Origin: Polyrhizophydium stewartii
Lineage: Eukaryota > Chytridiomycota > Chytridiomycetes > Rhizophydiales
Assembly: GCA_027604665.1 (NCBI GenBank)
Contig: JADGIZ010000063.1
Coordinates: 1-32,132, forward strand
Length of the DNA: 32,132 nt
Reading direction: 5' to 3'
In this document: positions 22,882 to 32,132 of the stretch, piece by piece
How the letters are laid out: each line of letters opens with the position of its first letter
Numbering within the stretch: position 1 is the first letter of the stretch
The notes under the pieces: model-generated
Told to the model about the DNA's origin: nothing
Databases searched by the model: none
Seen by the model: the letters and a program-made list of their open reading frames with translations, nothing else
Translations under genes and position numbers: made by a program

Positions 22882-25800
22882 ATGCAGATCAACACCTTTG
22901 ATAGCCTCACGGTCAAGCCCGCGTCGCTCGAAGACTTGACCAACGGCGACGTCTTCCTTGAGGTTCTGTCAGAGGTGTACGTTGTGCTCATATGCCTGCA
23001 GGCGCCTCCCTGAAAACAATCGGCGCTCCCTGCTGACCTTCCCGGACTCGCCCTGCTCATTCCATCCAAATGTGCTGTATCGCCCTGTTTGCGGCAATCC
23101 GAGCTCAGCGACCACAACTGGTTCAAGCGCACCAAAACGCCTGACGGAGGAAACTGGGTGCTCAAGTTCAACAGCATCAAGCGCCTCTACAAGCTCATTA
23201 CCAGCTATTTCGAGGAGTTTCTTGGCCAGAACATCTCCAGCATCGGCATCGATGGCCACCAGCTGCAGCAGATCGCCGAGGGCGAGCCCGAGCTTGTTCT
23301 CAAACTCTCTCACATTGTAATCGCCCTCGCCGTCCAGTCGGAAAACAACCAGCGCTTCATTGCCAAGATTCAGTCGCTCAGTCAATACGACCAGCATGAG
23401 CTGATGCTCGCAATCGAATCGGTGAGCCCTGACGAGGCTTCGTCGCACAGCGCTTTACATCCAAAGAGCACTTGTCGGGATTCTGACCCCATGCACACTT
23501 TCCGCTTACGTCCCCTGACCCGCAGATCATGTCGACTGTTGTGCCGCACGAGGGCGAGTCGCCAACGTGCGTGATTTTTTTTTCTGTTTAGAGCTGCGCA
23601 GAGCCAAAGCTCGATTCTAATGACCTCCTGCCTCCGTCGCGCTCACTTTCGCACCATCCTCTACTCCCTTGACGCCTTTAACATGATCTCGGACTGCAGT
23701 ACCGAAAATGTGGCTGTTCCGATCACTGCCAAGGCGCAGATGGAGCTCGAGACGGCGAACAAGGATTTGCTGGCCCAGATCGAGCAGCTCAAGGCGGAAA
23801 ATGTACGTACCACCGCTACCCGCTCGTTGGCCGAATGCTTGGCCGCGTGAGGTCCCTGGCGGCATCCTTACATTTTTTTTGCAGGAAACCCTTCTTGCGG
23901 CCAAGCACGAAGCCACAAACACCATCGCCGAGCTTAACCACACTCTTTCCGAGTTCAAGTCAGCTGGCAACGTTGATTTTCTTCTGCGCTCCGAGATTGA
24001 CAAGCTCAAGTCGGAGCTGTGCGTCGGCGTGTCACTCGCCTGCGAGGTGGAACGGAGCAGCGAACTGGCTAACCTTTGAAATTGGTTTCCTCTTGTGCAA
24101 TTCAGCGAGAAGAGCGAGAACCAGCGTAGCGAGCTCGAATCGATCACGGAAAAGCAGTCGCTCAAGCTTGCCGAGATCTCCAAGAAGGTGGTTTAATTTT
24201 ATCCCCGCCACTTGAACCATGCGTCGTTGCCACCTCCCACTATGCAACAGCATGCATTACTGACGTTTCAGTCAACACGATTCATGCAAGCTCGAAACGT
24301 TTTCGCGCCAGGAAGATGAGATGCAGCGCCTCAAGGATCAGCTCGACGAATTCCGCCATGCTGCCGACAAGCTGCAGAAGTCCGAGGCCATGATCGACAA
24401 ATACAAGAAGAAAATTGACGAGACGGCAGACCTCAAGCGCTCAATCAAGGTTAGTTGGGCTCCCAACGAGCTGAACAGCACTGCTTTCCGAGTGCCCTGA
24501 CATGCTACGACGTACTAATCTCCACAACTACTGCAGCTCCTCGAGGAGCAGCTGCAGGCAAGCGAGGATCGGAACGCCGCGCTTGAGGACGAGTTCCGCA
24601 AAGCGAGCGGCCTGAAGCCGCTGGTCGAGTCCTACAAGCAGCAGATTGCCGCATTGGAGGAAAAGTCTAGCGCCGCGCAGGTTGAGAACACAACCCTCTC
24701 GTTCCAGTTCATGGAGACCAAGGCCAAGCTCACCCGCTATGAAGCGGAGAAATCGCGTGACCAAGACCTCATTCAAGAGCTACAAGAGCGCATTCGCGAC
24801 CTTGAATTCAGCGGTAAGCCGCGGCGCCTGTCCCAATGCGCACTCATTTGCCAAAGGTCCATGCTGCGCCATATCTCCATTGCTCACATGATGTGTGCTT
24901 CCCATCCCCTTTTGTGTCTGACTTGCGAACGCCTCAGCCGACTACGGAACCAAGCTTGCGGCCGAGGTTAGCTCGTCGGAGGAAAGCTCCGCGGAGGCCG
25001 AGAAGAAGTGAGATGCGCTCGTTCGGCACATGCCTCATTTTGCGCTCCACCCATTGACTGGTTCCTTATGTTCTTGGTCGGCAAGGTCTTTCAAGATTGC
25101 ACAGCTCGAGCACGAGCTTGCTCGCTTGCGCAAGGAGCGCACCGAGGACAGTAAGAAGCTTGGCGAGATTGTTGTGCTCGAGAACAAGCTCGAGGACACC
25201 GCACGTTTCAAGGAGAAGCTTGAAGAGGTGCGCTTTCTGCTGCTTGCATGCTGCGCCGCTCTGGTCAGCCTCTTGTCGTCCTCTCATTTGGCTGACGCTG
25301 GCCTCCCGCGCTCTTGCCTCACAGGACTACAAGCGCCTGCTCGAGTCGAAAATGACGCTTGAAAATGAGCTTCGCCAAATCCGGTCCTCTGACGGGTGAG
25401 GCTTCGCTGGCCCTGCACCGGCCGGCCGCGAGCATCTTCACGTCTGACCAACGACACGATCTTTCGCGGGTGCCCCAGCAACGGCGCCAGCCCTGACCTG
25501 CTTGCCAAGCTGCACGCCGCCGAATCCGAGATTGCCCGCCTTCGTGCTTCGCAAGGCCTCCCTGCCGAGACGGCACCGCGCTCGAGCGGCAAGCCGCCTG
25601 GCGCGTCGAGCGTCGAAGTTGACCAGCTTCTCAAGAAGTTTGAACAGCTTCGCTCCGAGAGCGCGTCGCAGAACGCCCGCATCGCGACGCTCTCTCAGGA
25701 GCGCGAGTCGCTGCAGTCGGCCCAGATTGAACTCAAGGAAAACCTTCAGCGCTCGGAGCGTACGAACAGTGAGCTTCGTGCCGCGCTCGCGGCTCTCGAG

Positions 25801-26311
25801 ACCAAGGGCCAGTCGTCGGACGAGACGACTCAGAAGCTCGGCGCCGCCACGCAGCGCCTCGTCCAGCTTACAGACCAGAACGTCCATCTGCAAGAGTCGC
25901 TCAAGAAGGCCAAGGAGGTGTGTTCGTGCCCTTGGCGGCCTGCTGTTATGAGCTGCTAACACGCTTTCGCTCCGTGTGCAGCACATAATCAACCAGGAGA
26001 AGAAGATCCGCAGCCAGCAGGAATCGGACCAAAAGGACACGCTCGCCGAAGCGGTCCAGTCGATGCAGAGCATGCTCAAGCTCAAGGAGATGGAGGTCGA
26101 GCGCTGCAAGAAGGAGATTGCCGACACCCGCAACGCTGCGCGCCGCGAGCAGCGTCTGATCATGACGGCGTGGTACGACATGGGCATGCAGTTCCAGCAG
26201 AAGATGCCCTCTGCACGCCTGAAGGCCGCCAACGCCGCCGTGACCTCGTCGTCGTGGCTCGGCCAACAGCGCCAAGGCCTTGGAAGCCCCTCAACGCCTC
26301 GCCGCCGCTAA
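22882..26311 (+). CDS. HOOK: Hook-family dynein adaptor (13 exons)
   Basis: Hook proteins link cargo, early endosomes in fungi, to dynein-dynactin through an N-terminal Hook domain, a long coiled coil and a C-terminal FTS/FHIP-binding part. Exons: 22882-22974, 23104-23421, 23526-23566, 23700-23802, 23885-24018, 24106-24187, 24291-24449, 24537-24813, 24938-25007, 25086-25227, 25325-25395, 25479-25917, 25982-26311. All phases agree, giving 752 residues (human Hook1 728). The Hook domain shows LTNGDVFLEVL, NWVLKFNSIKRL, FLGQNISSIGID and QHELMLAIES. Residues about 180-690 are heptad-rich coiled coil including MIDKYKKKIDE. The end carries the diagnostic MTAWYDMGMQFQQK and WLGQQRQG. Branch sites include TACTAAT in intron 7 and GCTAAC in intron 12. 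The N-terminus begins at QINTF and lacks the first residues of animal Hooks, so an upstream exon is possible. Confidence 0.95.
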
Positions 26312-26612
26312 AACGCTCTGCTTCTTCACCGCTCGGCATTCTCTTGCCGTTGACACTCGCCTCTAATGTCGAAGCTCTGCAACTCGGCTCTGGCTCGCGC
26401 TGTCTCGCGGGGACGGCCTTCTCGTCAATCTCACTCTCATCCTCCCCTCTGCCTCACTCTGCCATCGCTCGCCCTCCTTCCATGCACGCCTCGCGCCGCG
26501 CACTTTCATTGATTCCAGCTAAGAAGCCCTCCTTCGGCTAAGGCTTCCTTCCCGTTTGGCTTGCGTCCGACGCTTGCGCGCCTGCGCGCCTCTGTGCGAG
26601 TCGATAAGCTGC
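26312..26612. other. convergent intergenic, HOOK / CHY gene
   Basis: This 301 bp gap lies between two convergent stop codons and should hold both 3' UTRs. It is C/T-rich on the plus strand. I see no AATAAA on either strand and no further gene. Confidence 0.5.
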
Positions 26613-27545
26613 TCAGCCGAGTCGGTCGGCCATCAGGTCCTCCTCCAGAAGCTGCATCTGCTTGGCGCGCATGTCTCGCAGCAGCCGCGGGTCGTCGCCT
26701 TCGACGCCGACGGCCTGTGCACCACCGCGCCTTGGTGAGCGCCGGGCCTGCACGTGCGCCAGCGGCCCACCCAACGCACCATCTGCGGCGTCTTTGCTTC
26801 GATGACGTAGTGGTTGTCGCAGTGGGGGCAGTATTCGTCCGTCTCGTCATATTCGCTGCCAGGCGCATCAGCAAGCGCGCTGCGAGCAGTCTGCGGCGCC
26901 AGCAAAGCGTGGGCGCTCTCACCGCAGGTCCTTGCGGAAGACCTTCTTGCATTTCTTGCAGGCAAAGACCATCTCAGTTGTGCGCCTTCAAACACATATG
27001 CATTCGGCCATTCCAAACAGCACAACAGCTGCGTGAGCCGCCTTGAAAGTTCTGAACAGCCGCTTTTCGAGCCTGAGACACCGCCCAAAGCCGTAGCGGA
27101 AGGTTGCTACTCACTTGAGCTCGTGGTCGGATGCCTCCTGATGGCACTCGGGGCAGTCGAACCACTTTTTGCAGCACGGCGACCGGATCGACACCTGAGC
27201 AAACACGGCATGTCTGCGTCAGCCCGGGGCTGCGGCGGCGACGAGCACGGCCGAGGCGCAAGGCGTCGGGAGCAGAAGGCCGCATGCACTCGGACGGGGG
27301 GGGCTCTTGCGCCCTGCGCGGTCACAGGAGGCCCGTGGCGGGGCGGGGGCATGCAGCTAGTCGGCAAACAAAGTGGAGACCCAGCAGCCACAGCCCATGT
27401 CGGCCGCAGCTGCGGGTCGCAGCGTCCGAGCCAACGTACCTGGGCGTTCAGTACGTGCTTGCCTGTTGGCTCCGCGGCGCAGGCCTCGGACCGTCAGCTT
27501 TCGGCACCTCGCGGGGTCAAGGCGCTGCCCGGTGCGCTTACACAT
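26613..27545 (-). CDS. small CHY-type zinc-finger protein (Hot13-like family)
   Basis: Exons: 27545-27542, 27462-27440, 27194-27115, 26985-26923, 26855-26780, 26714-26613. They give exactly 115 residues. The product has the CHY zinc-finger layout: C2 and H4 (MCKHVLNAQ), C16-C17, C23 and C26-H27 (CPECHQE), H33, C45/C48 (CKKC) and C66/C69 (CPHC). It continues with HYVIEAKTP and ends in a charged helix with LLRDMRAKQMQ. The best-studied relative is yeast Hot13, which keeps small Tim proteins of the intermembrane space metal-free; the longer fungal homologues are uncharacterised, so function here is inferred only as zinc binding. Oddity: the first coding exon holds just ATGT, and the Cys2 codon is split by an intron, followed by a 23-nt exon. 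No single open frame covers the gene, so simple ORF calling misses it. Confidence 0.88.
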
Positions 27546-28037
27546 TGTCGCGCTCGCGCCAAGTTGCTCCGCCCCACGGGAGCCCGGCTTGGCCGCAAAC
27601 TTCGCCGCCGCTCTCAAGCCGGTTGGCGCGGCGCGGCGCAGTGGGCATGCACCGTCGCGCTCAGCGTTCAACTCATGTTCATTCGGGTGGGGCGGCGCGT
27701 CGCACTCCATGAGCGGCCAAAGATGGGGGGGGGCGTTTGGAGTGCGATGCTGAGGTTGGAAGCCCGCGTTCTGGTTCAACAAGAATTGACAGTGACAAAC
27801 AGAAACCAGGGACAATTGGATAGAGAAAGAAAGAGATGGGGAACCAGATGAGTTCGAATGAAAAGGCAGGTCAGTGTGAAGTGGGTGTCGAAGAGGAGGT
27901 GAATGTCTGCGTCGCATAGGCTGCGCTCGAATTAGGATCCGGCGAGGGGATGATACATGCAGCAGTCAGACGCAAGGGGGGGGGGGAAGGATTCATGAAG
28001 AGTTGGCCGACGAGGCTGGTGAGCAGTGCGCTAGCTC
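27546..28037. other. intergenic, Pumilio 3' side to CHY 5' side
   Basis: About 492 bp, with both flanking genes on the minus strand. It should contain the Pumilio 3' UTR, and the promoter and 5' UTR of the CHY gene. It carries homopolymer G runs on the plus strand (27725-27731 and 27976-27986). Open frames cross it, but no conserved protein is seen. Confidence 0.5.
27976..27986. repeat. G homopolymer, 11 bp
   Basis: Eleven consecutive G on the plus strand, so C on the transcribed strand, in the region just past the Pumilio stop. Length may be a sequencing or assembly artefact. Confidence 0.7.
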
Positions 28038-30014
28038 TCAGTAAGACGAGTCGCCGACAAACGGATCGGCCCTAACGCTGTCGCTGTTTGAGCCTACAAT
28101 CGAAGCCGAGCTCGACGAAGCGCTTCCGACGAGGCCGCCAGGTCCCGCCGAGCATGTTGAAGAGGATAGGCTGGAAGAAAGAATCGAGGCAGCACCGCCA
28201 TTGTTTGGGCGAGATCCGCTGGCGTTATTGCCGCTGGCATTTGGGGCATGGGTTCCAGCAGATCCCCCGCTTGCAGAGGCCATGCTGCGCGAACTGCCCG
28301 TGGCAGAAAGACCAAGCCCGAACGTTGCAGGACTCACGACACCAGTTGGCAGCGAGCCCCCAGCGGAAGCGGCGACGGCGACGGCAGTGGCAGCTGCTGC
28401 GGTGCTGACGGTAGCGCTCGGTGGCGGGCCAAACTGATCGCGCATGATTTTGGTTTGGATGCGCTTGCCGTAAGGGGTATTGCGGATCGATGGCAAGATC
28501 GGGCGAATGCACTCGACTAGCTGCATGCGCTGCGGTGTATCGGCGTAGTCAAGCGCCGTCTGGATGACGTAGTTTGCGTACGAATCGCGCAGCAGCCGGT
28601 CGAGGCGGTCCTTGCTTAGCAGCTCGCCAATTAGCAAGGCGCGCGTCTCGGGGGAAGATACACGAATGCACTTTGCGGGAGATTCTGTCAGCAACTCTCT
28701 CTCTCTCTCTCACGTGGCAAAAGCCCGCACTCGAACAGACCTTTTCGATAACATTAGAGGAAAACTTTTGAACCGAAAGCAGACAAACGTGCTCCAGGAA
28801 GCGATTGACAACAGCCTCGCTGTAGTGCTTCTCGGGGAGGTCCAGAACATACTGGACGACATAGTTTCCGAACGGGTCTTGAACCAGAGTCAAAGCGTGG
28901 AAGGTGATGTCGCCGACGAGCTGAGCCCGCTGCGCATCCGAGGCATGGTCGATGCAGCGCTGTAGCACGCAGCAGCCGTGGCGATGAGTCGCGACCTCGA
29001 TGCAGTTCTTGCTGACAGCGTTATAGATAAACTTTTCGGTTCGGATGAAGCGCGCATGTCAGTCTTTGGCGCGGGTTGCGCAGTTGGCGCACGTTGCACG
29101 CGTGTGGAACTCAACCTGATTGTTTTCGTGCGAAAGACGATTCAAGCATTTCTGGACAACATGGTTGCCGTTGAGATCCTTGATCAAAGCAACAACGTTG
29201 ACGCCAAGAGCCGAGATGACGCTTGATATCTGATGCGGAGTATTGACGAGCTCGATGAGCTTCTGGACTGCGCGCGTGCCGTGCATGTTAAGCGAGATGC
29301 TGATCAGGTCGTGGGAAACATTCTCGACAAGAAGCGTGCGCTGCTCCTCGGTGCAGAACTCGAGAAGCTTCTGGCACAGATAGTTGCCAAACGGGTCTGG
29401 CAATAATGTCAGATCGAGGCGCTCGCAAGACGCAAGTGCGCCGCCAGCACTCGTGAATGCCCACCTATCATCAGCTCGGAAAAGTGCGCAAAGACTTCGC
29501 CAAAGATAATGTTGAGATTCTTTTCGTTTTGCTCCTCGAGTTTGCGTTGGAGGAACCGGCAGCCATGCTGGTCCTTGCTTAGGATCGCAATCTGGCCGAC
29601 AAGGTCATCGAGGCTTACGTTGGAAAACCGCGAGGCTTCCTCCTGCGAGTGCTTCTTCTGCCTCTGCATCGCAGCGTGAAACTTGAACGGGTTGAAGCCG
29701 GGTACGCCCGAGAGATGCAGCGCTGCGGCGACCTGGTGCGAGTACGGAAGCCCTGGGTAGAGAAGTGGTGCATTGGCAACGGCGGCGGCGGCGGCGGCGG
29801 CAGAGAGCGAGTTCGGATTGTAGAATGTGGCGGCCGCGTGCGGATGGATGCTCAGCGACGAAGCGGCAGCAACGGCCGCCAAGTTCAGAGCCGCTTGGTT
29901 TTGCAGCGCCATCTGGTTCTGCGACTGGACCTGTGCATGAGTTGGGAGCTGCTGCGCAAGCATGTGCTGTGTCTGCTGTGAAGACGATGACTGTTGAATC
30001 TGTTGAGACGGCGC

Positions 30015-30095
<81 letters not shown>

Positions 30096-31914
30096 CTGCT
30101 GAATCTGGTGGACGTGCGAGGGCGTATTTACGGCGGGCTGGTGCGCGTGGATGCTGCTGAGCGCGCTCATGTTCATGATGTGCGCAAAGTTGCAGCGGTC
30201 GCCTCGTGAGCAGTATCCTTGCAGATAGTACCTGCAGATTCCGTATGTGCCCGGGAGAGCGGCGGCAGCGCCCGAGTCGATTGCACCCGACGACGGCAGC
30301 GCACCGGTCATCTGCACGAACATGTGGGCCTCTGTCGGCGCGTCGCCAAAGTCCGCAAAGGCTGACTTGATGCGGAAGGCGCTGAGATCGGGCGACGAGT
30401 ACGAGGACATGAGCGGAGCGGGCTTTGGCGGAAAGAAGGCTGGGTCGGAAAGCTTATCAAGCTTGGCGACATCAGGCAGCCCAAACGGACTCGTCGCCAG
30501 CGATCGTTTTGGCTGGGAGGACGAGAACGAGCCAAAGTGGCCAAAGCCGGGAGCCGGCCCGCCCATGTCAGGCTCTCCGGCCATGCCTCCGGGAGTCCTG
30601 GCGCTCGATTGATGGTACTGCATGGGCGTCAGCGGTGTGGCAGAGGCGGCCGCCGGACCCGCAGACGATAGGTGCTGAGCATGGTGCTGATGCGAGTGCT
30701 GGTGCAGCGGCTGCTGCAGCTGCTGGTGGTGCTGCTGGGGTGCTATCGGGATTGCATTCGACGTGCGCATCCACGGCAGAGCGCCTTGCGCGGCGAGCTG
30801 GGGGACCGACGCCTGATAGAGCGACGACATCGATACGCCAGCAGAATACGATTCGCGGCGGCGCAGGATGGGCGCTCGGGGCTCGTCCGTGACCGAGCCA
30901 GGGAGGTAGGCTCGCGAGTACGGACCACCAAAGGACGCTGGATGCGTGGTACACAACGGTCGCGTGTTTTTGGTTGCGGCGGCGGCCGTGTTGGTGGCGG
31001 TGCAGGTGGTGGTGGTCGTGGTGGTCGTGGCCGTGGTGGTGGCGGCGGGGTCAGCGCCGATCCAGAGGAAAAGACGCGAGACAAGCGAGTCGATCGTGTG
31101 CAGCGGCCGAGCCGCCAAGACGGGGCTGTGGCGCCAGGCCGAGCCAGACTCACAGTCGTCGTCGAGGAGGAACTTGTCGCTGAACTGCGGCGGAGCCGGC
31201 TGGGCGTCGCTCGCCGGGTCCTCGTTGGCAAGGACCAACCGCCTGGCGCTCGAGGCGGGCTTCATCAGCAGGCCAGGGTCGGAGCTGAGCGCGGCGTGAG
31301 AGCGTGAGCGCGGGGGTGGGGTCGAGGAACGGCGCTTCTGTTGTCAGCGGCAGCGGCGGACGAGTCGAAGCCTCTGTAGGGGGGGGGTTGCGGAGGCAAG
31401 TGAGACAGGTGGGGCAGCGGACGCACGTGTCGATAGGCGGGCTCTCGAGCGACAGCCTCTCAAGGCTCCAGAGGGCAGTGAGGTCTGCAGAGCTGTTGCG
31501 GCGCGTCACGGGGAGCGACTTGGACGCAAAGGCGGACATGGCCGGGTGAGCGTGCGGCGAAGCAGTGTCCGGCGTGCTGCACGCAGCGCTAACGGATGAC
31601 GAGGAGCGTGGACGGGCGTCGGCCGCATGCGAGCGTGCGCCGGCCAGCGGCATGTAGTGGACACCGGCGTCCGCGAGGTGGCTCGACACGCCCGCGACGC
31701 TGCTTGAGACAGAGGGCATGGAGAGGGCATCTTGCTGCGCGGACGGGTCGAGCGCGCCGGCCGGCGAGCTTACGCACTGGAGGCTCGCGTGCAGGCCGTG
31801 CTGGCTAGCGTACCCGCCGAGCTGCGTGCTGTTGAGCGGAGCGCTATCATAGGCGGAGTGGGCGGCGGAGGGCTGCTCGGCCAGGTCGCGTTGCAACGCG
31901 GGGTCCGTGACCAT
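28038..31914 (-). CDS. PUF4: CCCH zinc finger plus Pumilio (Puf4-type) RNA-binding protein
   Basis: PUF proteins bind 3' UTRs and repress or relocate mRNAs. Exons: 31914-31427, 31284-29465, 29396-29116, 29031-28741, 28670-28038; 1,170 residues. The N-terminal half is disordered and Ser/Ala/Thr/Gln-rich, with a poly-Thr stretch. Near residue 512 lies a CCCH finger (CRYYLQGYC, then CNFAH; spacing C-x7-C-x5-C-x3-H). A run of 29 Gln follows near 560. Eight PUF repeats run from about 715. Their base-contact residues read CR..Q, NY..Q, TR..Q, NH..Q, CC..Q, NY..Q, SN..E and NY..Q for repeats 1 to 8, which predicts a target starting UGUA. HGCCVLQRC and FGNYVVQY place it closest to yeast Puf4/Mpt5. 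The start is the ATG at 31914 (context CTGCCATGG). The first intron (31428 down to 31285) is chosen by phase. Ortholog name is approximate. Confidence 0.93.
28695..28711. repeat. CT dinucleotide microsatellite
   Basis: About eight CT units within intron 4 of the Pumilio gene (28671-28740), reading GA repeats on the transcript. The intron keeps a GCAAAG acceptor. Confidence 0.8.
30015..30101 (-). repeat. polyglutamine tract, 29 codons
   Basis: Twenty-nine consecutive CAG/CAA codons on the minus strand of the Pumilio gene, between the CCCH finger and the PUF repeats. Interspersed CAA codons make it an interrupted repeat. Such prion-like tracts are common in fungal PUF proteins. Confidence 0.92.
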
Positions 31915-32132
31915 GGCAGGTGCGTCGCGGGTTGGCGGTGGGTGAGGTGGGGTCGAAAGCGAGAGCAGCGAGCCCGAGCGAAGCGGTGTGCGGTCGGATA
32001 GCGCAGGTGGCCGAGCAGCGGGGGCCGGTCGCTCTTTGGGTCAGCAAGGGAAAGCTTCTCTGAGCGGGGTCGGAGCCAGTCGGCGGAGCCGCGGCGAATG
32101 GGCGAGCGGGGTGGAGCGGGGCGGAGAGAGGC
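31915..32132. promoter_or_regulatory. 5' flank of the Pumilio gene
   Basis: The last 218 bp of the window lie upstream of the Pumilio start. They are G-rich on the plus strand, so C/T-rich on the coding strand, consistent with a fungal 5' UTR or promoter. No other gene is recognised. Confidence 0.4.

Noticed and set aside
22239..23180. A 313-codon minus-strand frame across the HDDC2/HOOK promoter
   Set aside because: It overlaps HOOK exons 1-2 and HDDC2 exon 1 in the wrong frames and has Arg/Gly-rich GC-driven composition.
26814..27851. A 345-codon plus-strand frame
   Set aside because: It is antisense to the CHY gene exons and introns, and no domain is seen.
30015..30101. CTG repeat as a CRISPR-like or minisatellite array
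   Set aside because: It is an in-frame polyglutamine codon run with no spacers.
29984..30209. Plus-strand poly-Leu frame resembling a membrane segment
   Set aside because: It is the antisense translation of the polyglutamine repeat.
31150..31914. An independent 254-codon gene next to a second 618-codon gene
   Set aside because: They overlap and are joined by one GTGCGT-AG intron in matching phase; both belong to the CCCH-PUF gene.

Overview
The window is eukaryotic nuclear DNA. Its genes are GC-rich and intron-split, with 2 to 13 coding exons each and introns of about 40-250 nt (one of 470 nt). It most likely comes from a zoosporic (flagellated) fungus such as a chytrid. Two kinds of evidence support this. 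A complete HYDIN gene requires a motile 9+2 cilium. The Puf4-type Pumilio protein, the small CHY zinc-finger protein and the Hook protein have a fungal look. The phylum is an inference from gene content. No rRNA, tRNA, CRISPR array, transposon or viral gene was recognised.

Layout, left to right. Positions 1-134 may hold the last codons of a plus-strand gene (weak). From 16551 down to 269 the minus strand carries one giant gene, HYDIN: 13 exons that join in frame to 5,124 residues. Directly upstream on the same strand, with one base between stop and ATG, is PGS1 (18340-16553), the mitochondrial phosphatidylglycerophosphate synthase. Next on the minus strand is ATG8 (19765-18749), whose product ends exactly at the lipidation glycine. 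ATG8 is divergent, across 75 bp, from IPK1 (inositol-pentakisphosphate 2-kinase, plus strand, 19841-21421). IPK1 converges on an HDDC2-type HD-domain nucleotidase (minus, 22278-21578). Across a 603 bp GC-rich divergent promoter lies a HOOK dynein adaptor (plus, 22882-26311, 13 exons). HOOK converges on a 115-residue CHY zinc-finger protein (minus, 27545-26613). The right end is a minus-strand RNA-binding protein of 1,170 residues (31914-28038) that joins a CCCH zinc finger, a 29-residue polyglutamine tract and an eight-repeat Pumilio domain.

The genes are mostly unrelated housekeeping functions: cilium central apparatus, cardiolipin synthesis, autophagy, inositol phosphate metabolism, nucleotide hydrolysis, endosome transport, zinc binding and mRNA control. 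I see no operon-like system. Exon models were built by hand from splice signals, reading phase and family conservation. All eight coding sequences close in frame, which supports the models strongly but does not replace transcript data. I found no convincing previously undescribed system. The points most worth a second look are the altered Walker A motif and glutamine-rich insertion in HYDIN, its two GC-AG introns, the glycine-terminal ATG8, the CCCH-PUF fusion, the 4-nt first coding exon of the CHY gene, and the near-zero PGS1-HYDIN spacing.
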